Assembly (NCBI GenBank): GCA_025361665.1
Contig: JANYKF010000128.1
Coordinates: 1 to 8,238, forward strand
Length of the DNA: 8,238 nt
Source: Clostridiaceae bacterium
GTDB lineage: Bacteria; Bacillota; Clostridia; DSM-8532
Direction: 5' to 3'
Below, piece by piece: positions 5,939-8,238 of the stretch; within the stretch, counting starts at the first letter, position 1, and each line of letters opens with the position of its first letter. The translations under genes were made by a program, and so were the position numbers. The notes below the pieces were generated by a model. That model was not told the origin of the DNA and ran no database searches. It saw nothing but the letters and a program-made list of their open reading frames with translations.

Positions 5939-6140
5939 GATTCTGGTGTAAAAACTCACTGTTGTGAGTTTTTATGCAGGATGTCTCTGACATCCTGCAT
6001 GTTGAAGGCACATTATGTGCCTTCAACACACCAAATCACCTGATTTGGTGCCATCCGGCGGCATTTGCCGCCGGATGCATGCAAGTTGCAAAATGCAACT
6101 TGCATGAAAAAGTCGAAAATCGACTTTTTACACCAGAATC
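5939..6140 (+). repeat. Multi-hairpin intergenic element, full copy 2 (forward orientation)
   Basis: This 202-bp element has the same architecture as copy 1, in inverted orientation. Terminal inverted repeats are GATTCTGGTGT (5939-5949) and ACACCAGAATC (6130-6140). Hairpins are A 5950-5973, B 5974-6000, C 6001-6027, D 6029-6050, E 6052-6077, F 6079-6105, G 6107-6129. The single spacer bases (a, c, c, g at 6028, 6051, 6078, 6106) are identical to those of copy 1 read in the same direction. All seven stems are perfectly paired. Relative to copy 1, stem ends of A (GG/CC to AA/TT), one pair of B (G-C to C-G) and one pair of C (G-C to T-A) are swapped on both arms. The flanks AATGT (5934-5938) and ATTGT (6141-6145) could be an imperfect target duplication. 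It starts 11 bp after the rhaB stop and ends 41 bp before the next gene. Hairpin G, with its A-tract and T-tract, could act as a terminator. Confidence 0.93.
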
Positions 6141-6181
6141 ATTGTTTGAACAGCACATTTACAGGATGGGGGATGGTCGTC

Positions 6182-7537
6182 ATGGATATCGTCAAACTGG
6201 CAATTGAGCGGATCTTGTATCCGTGGATGGAAAAAAGGAAAGGGAACCGGATCCGCGCGAATATGAGGGAACTGCAGGCTTCGGAAAAACTGCCTCCCGA
6301 CAGTGTGGACAGCCTCAGGATAGAGAAACTCACCCGCCTGCTGCATGTCTGCGCCGACAAAGTGCCTGCGTTCACCGACTTGAAGAACCGGCAGGATGCC
6401 ATAGATTCGGATCCGGTTGGTGTGCTGCACTCCTTGCCCATCCTCACCAAGGCTTTGTATATGCGGAATCCGGATGCCTATTTGGCAGCCGGGACGAATC
6501 CCGACGTTCTCATCAAAAACAGGACGGGGGGATCCACTAGCGAACCGGTCACCTTTTATCTGGATCGACACACGGTCGAGTATTATGAAGCAGCCCGCTG
6601 GCGGGGGCTTTCCTGGTATGGCATCACGCCTGGAAGCCGCAGCGTCATGATCTGGGGGAACCCGTTGGAAATGGACCAGCACCAGTTCTGGAGATTTCGC
6701 ATGAAAGAGCGGTGGCTGAAAAACCGCATCGCATTTCCGGCCTACAGTCTGAAACCGGAGGCGATGCCCAGCTATCTGAACACCATCAACCGGTACCGGC
6801 CGGAATACTTTTACGGTTATTCATCCGCCCTGTACACGTTTGCAACCCTGATGCAGAAACAGGGGCTGAAACTGAAGTTCATCCCAAAGGCCGTTGTTTC
6901 CACCTCCGAGACCCTCCATGACTGGCAGCGGGAACAGATTGCGTATGTCTTCGGGTGTCCGGTCGTCAATGAGTACGGCGCACGGGACGGCGGGATGATC
7001 GCCTATCAGTGTCCGCAAGGGAGCATGCACATCTGCGTGGAGAACATCTGGCTGGAACTGGTGGACGAGAAGACCGGAAAACCTGTGGGAAACCGGGAAA
7101 CCGGCGTCGTGCTCGTGACGGATCTGAACAATCTCGTGCAGCCCCGCCTGCGCTATCGCGTCGGCGACCGCGCCACCCGCTCCGACGCACCTTGTGCCTG
7201 CGGCCGCGACGTGCCGATTCTGGGGGCCATCGATGGCCGTGAGGATGACATGTTCCTGCGCGTAGACGGTCAATACGTGCATGGCCACGCGTTCAACCAC
7301 GTGGCCCGGGCCATTGGGGTCCTGGAGATGTTCCAGATCGTGCAGGAAGCACCTGAACGCGCCATTTTGCGCATCGTGCCGAAAGCAGAGACGACCCGCG
7401 CGGAAATCACCAAATTCACGGCAGATATTCAAGCCCTGCTTCCGGGAACTGCCATTCTTACTGAAGAGGTGACGGATATCCCATCCATGCCTTCAGGCAA
7501 GTTTCGTTATGCCATCCGGCGTTTTCCGTTGCCGTAA
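6182..7537 (+). CDS. PaaK/CapK-like adenylate-forming enzyme (phenylacetate-CoA ligase family)
   Basis: The 451-aa product belongs to the adenylate-forming superfamily, on the branch of phenylacetate-CoA ligase, F390 synthetase-like and CapK proteins. Such enzymes activate a carboxylate with ATP and usually pass it to CoA or another acceptor. Motifs are RTGGSTSEPVTFYLD (residues 114-128, phosphate-binding loop), NEYGARDGG (263-271, nucleotide-binding YG motif with Asp where Glu is common), LRYRVGD (323-329), the cysteine cluster PCACGRD (337-343), and GKFRYAIRRF (439-448) with the probable catalytic lysine. CapK-like members are often found near polysaccharide genes, but none is seen here, so the substrate is unknown. 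The start is taken at 6182, with GGGGGA about 8 nt upstream; ATG 6173 (three residues longer) is an alternative. The leader directly follows multi-hairpin copy 2. It may be read with rhaB unless that element ends transcription. Confidence 0.88.
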   Translation: MDIVKLAIERILYPWMEKRKGNRIRANMRELQASEKLPPDSVDSLRIEKLTRLLHVCADKVPAFTDLKNRQDAIDSDPVGVLHSLPILTKALYMRNPDAYLAAGTNPDVLIKNRTGGSTSEPVTFYLDRHTVEYYEAARWRGLSWYGITPGSRSVMIWGNPLEMDQHQFWRFRMKERWLKNRIAFPAYSLKPEAMPSYLNTINRYRPEYFYGYSSALYTFATLMQKQGLKLKFIPKAVVSTSETLHDWQREQIAYVFGCPVVNEYGARDGGMIAYQCPQGSMHICVENIWLELVDEKTGKPVGNRETGVVLVTDLNNLVQPRLRYRVGDRATRSDAPCACGRDVPILGAIDGREDDMFLRVDGQYVHGHAFNHVARAIGVLEMFQIVQEAPERAILRIVPKAETTRAEITKFTADIQALLPGTAILTEEVTDIPSMPSGKFRYAIRRFPLP

Positions 7538-7557
7538 CATCCCTTCCCACATTCCGT

Positions 7558-8037
7558 TCAGTTCGAGTGGTTGTCGGACTCCATCGCGCAATCAACCGCC
7601 AGCGCGACGCAAAGGCAGGAGAGTTCATCCACGCCGTCTTCAATGTCCAATTGATAGCTGTCCCCCCAGGTGAACCACTGCTTGCTCATCTGCATGATGA
7701 GCCTTCCGTTTTCCAGAAGTCGGTAATCATGGGCAAAAAAGTCGCCTTCCAGTTCCCAGGGCATGCCCTCTACATGATAGTGCGGTTTGAAGAAAGTGAA
7801 ATCCCTCACCACCTGTCCAACTTCCATCCCTCCGATTTCGATGAGGTAACGAGGCATGAAGGACCATATTTTCTGACGAAGCAAGGCGCATTCCACACCG
7901 TTCGCATCCAGGATGTGAAGACGCTTGCCCACGGAGAAGATCTCCCCCTGCACGAACCAGCGATCCCTCTCTTCCTGGTCCTTGATGGTGAACTTGTCTG
8001 TGAATGACCAGACTTTCTGCTTCATATAAAAACGCAT
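7558..8037 (-). CDS. LURP-one-related family protein
   Basis: The 159-aa product matches the LURP-one-related (YxjI-like, Tubby-like fold) family. Family-typical stretches are MRFYMKQKVWSFTDKFTIKD at the start, GEIFSVGKRLHILD (31-44), QKIWSFMPRYLIEI (55-68), and KQWFTWGDSYQLDIED (119-134). The predicted fold is a beta-barrel around a C-terminal helix (about 137-151); no biochemical role is established for the bacterial members. The start at 8037 has AAAGGA 8 nt upstream. The same frame remains open upstream through the truncated multi-hairpin copy to the right edge, but the family alignment begins at this Met. The gene converges with the PaaK-like gene, with 20 bp between stop codons and no terminator hairpin visible. 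Its leader carries the decayed repeat only 15 bp before the start codon. Confidence 0.9.
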   Translation of the reverse strand: MRFYMKQKVWSFTDKFTIKDQEERDRWFVQGEIFSVGKRLHILDANGVECALLRQKIWSFMPRYLIEIGGMEVGQVVRDFTFFKPHYHVEGMPWELEGDFFAHDYRLLENGRLIMQMSKQWFTWGDSYQLDIEDGVDELSCLCVALAVDCAMESDNHSN

Positions 8038-8238
8038 GCTGTGTATCCTTTCCGTGATTCGGTGCCATCCGGCGGCATTTGCCGCCAGATGCATGCTAGT
8101 TGCAAAATGCAACTTGCATGAAAAAGTCGAAAATCGACTTTTTGCACGAGAATCAAAACTGGAATCGAGAAAACCTGAGAGGACTCCGATCACGATTGTG
8201 ATAATGGCCATTACGATAGCGCTTAAGATGACGGATTT
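8038..8238 (-). other. Open frame entering from right edge, with a membrane helix
   Basis: On the minus strand from 8238 the frame reads KSVILSAIV followed by MAIITIVIGVLSGFLDSSF, a clear hydrophobic helix of about 20 residues. It then continues without a stop through the truncated repeat into the LURP-one gene. It may be the end of a membrane-protein gene lying beyond the edge that lost its stop when the repeat inserted, or chance. I see no ribosome binding site that would make the ATG at 8211 a start. A fused translation into LURP-one is possible on paper but unlikely. Confidence 0.25.
8053..8155 (+). repeat. Multi-hairpin intergenic element, truncated copy 3 (forward orientation)
   Basis: This copy keeps half of hairpin D (8053-8064), E (8066-8091), F (8093-8119), G (8121-8143) and a degenerate right terminal repeat (8144-8155, GCACGAGAATCA against ACACCAGAATCA). 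Hairpins A, B, C and the left terminus are missing, and the break lies at the loop of D. E has a C-A mismatch (8070/8087) and F a T-T mismatch (8097/8115), neither compensated; G is intact. It is in the same genomic orientation as copy 2, but opposite to the LURP-one gene whose leader it occupies. It is probably a non-functional relic. Confidence 0.9.

Noticed and set aside
6065..6181. In-frame extension of the PaaK-like protein through multi-hairpin copy 2
   Set aside because: The translated repeat is not protein-like and the family begins near the Met at 6182; the open frame through the repeat is incidental.
6128..6682. 184-codon minus-strand frame and a similar one at 6821-7432
   Set aside because: Both are antisense shadows of the PaaK-like gene, whose motifs run through the whole length on the plus strand.

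Overview
The window looks like a chromosomal stretch from a Bacillota (Firmicutes) bacterium of moderate G+C. This is inferred from the strong GGAGG-type ribosome binding sites, the compact same-strand gene runs, and protein families common in Clostridia and Erysipelotrichia (LURP-one-related, DsrE, LUD, CapK/PaaK-like). No rRNA, tRNA, CRISPR array, intact transposase or phage gene is visible.

Layout. The left half (1-4088) is read on the minus strand. In transcription order it holds a DsrE-family protein (4088-3744), a LUD-domain protein (3641-3000), a nitroreductase (2600-2064), a uroporphyrinogen-decarboxylase-superfamily protein (1652-573), and an uncharacterised protein whose C-terminus runs off the left edge (510-1). 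The right half begins at a gene-free divergent region (4089-4454). It continues on the plus strand with rhamnulokinase (4455-5927) and a PaaK/CapK-like adenylate-forming enzyme (6182-7537). A LURP-one-related gene converges on it from the minus strand (8037-7558). The DsrE, LUD and nitroreductase genes suggest a small redox or sulfur-handling group. RhaB lacks its usual isomerase and aldolase partners inside the window.

The outstanding feature is a family of intergenic elements with three copies: 2777-2978, 5939-6140, and a truncated one at 8053-8155. Each full copy is exactly 202 bp. It starts and ends with an 11-bp inverted repeat (GATTCTGGTGT / ACACCAGAATC) and is filled with seven different hairpins, called A to G here, with no more than 1 nt between neighbours. 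The two full copies lie in opposite genomic orientation. Each sits 11-21 bp after a stop codon, in the same orientation relative to that gene. They differ at 14 positions by hand alignment. Eight of these form four complete compensatory base-pair swaps and three are in loops. The third copy has lost hairpins A-C and half of D and carries uncompensated mismatches, so it looks like a decaying relic. Possible 5-bp target duplications flank the full copies (perfect for one, 4/5 for the other), so the family could be a non-autonomous mobile element whose transcript, or single-stranded DNA, folds into a many-armed junction. I do not recognise it as a named repeat family.

Smaller features: direct repeats resembling a transposon end at 2689-2741, a 3 x 17-bp tandem repeat in the divergent region, a perfect 12-bp terminator-like hairpin at 1770-1797, a possible remnant of a cell-wall sorting signal at 1898-2063, and an open frame with a membrane helix that enters from the right edge and stays open through the truncated repeat into the LURP-one gene.
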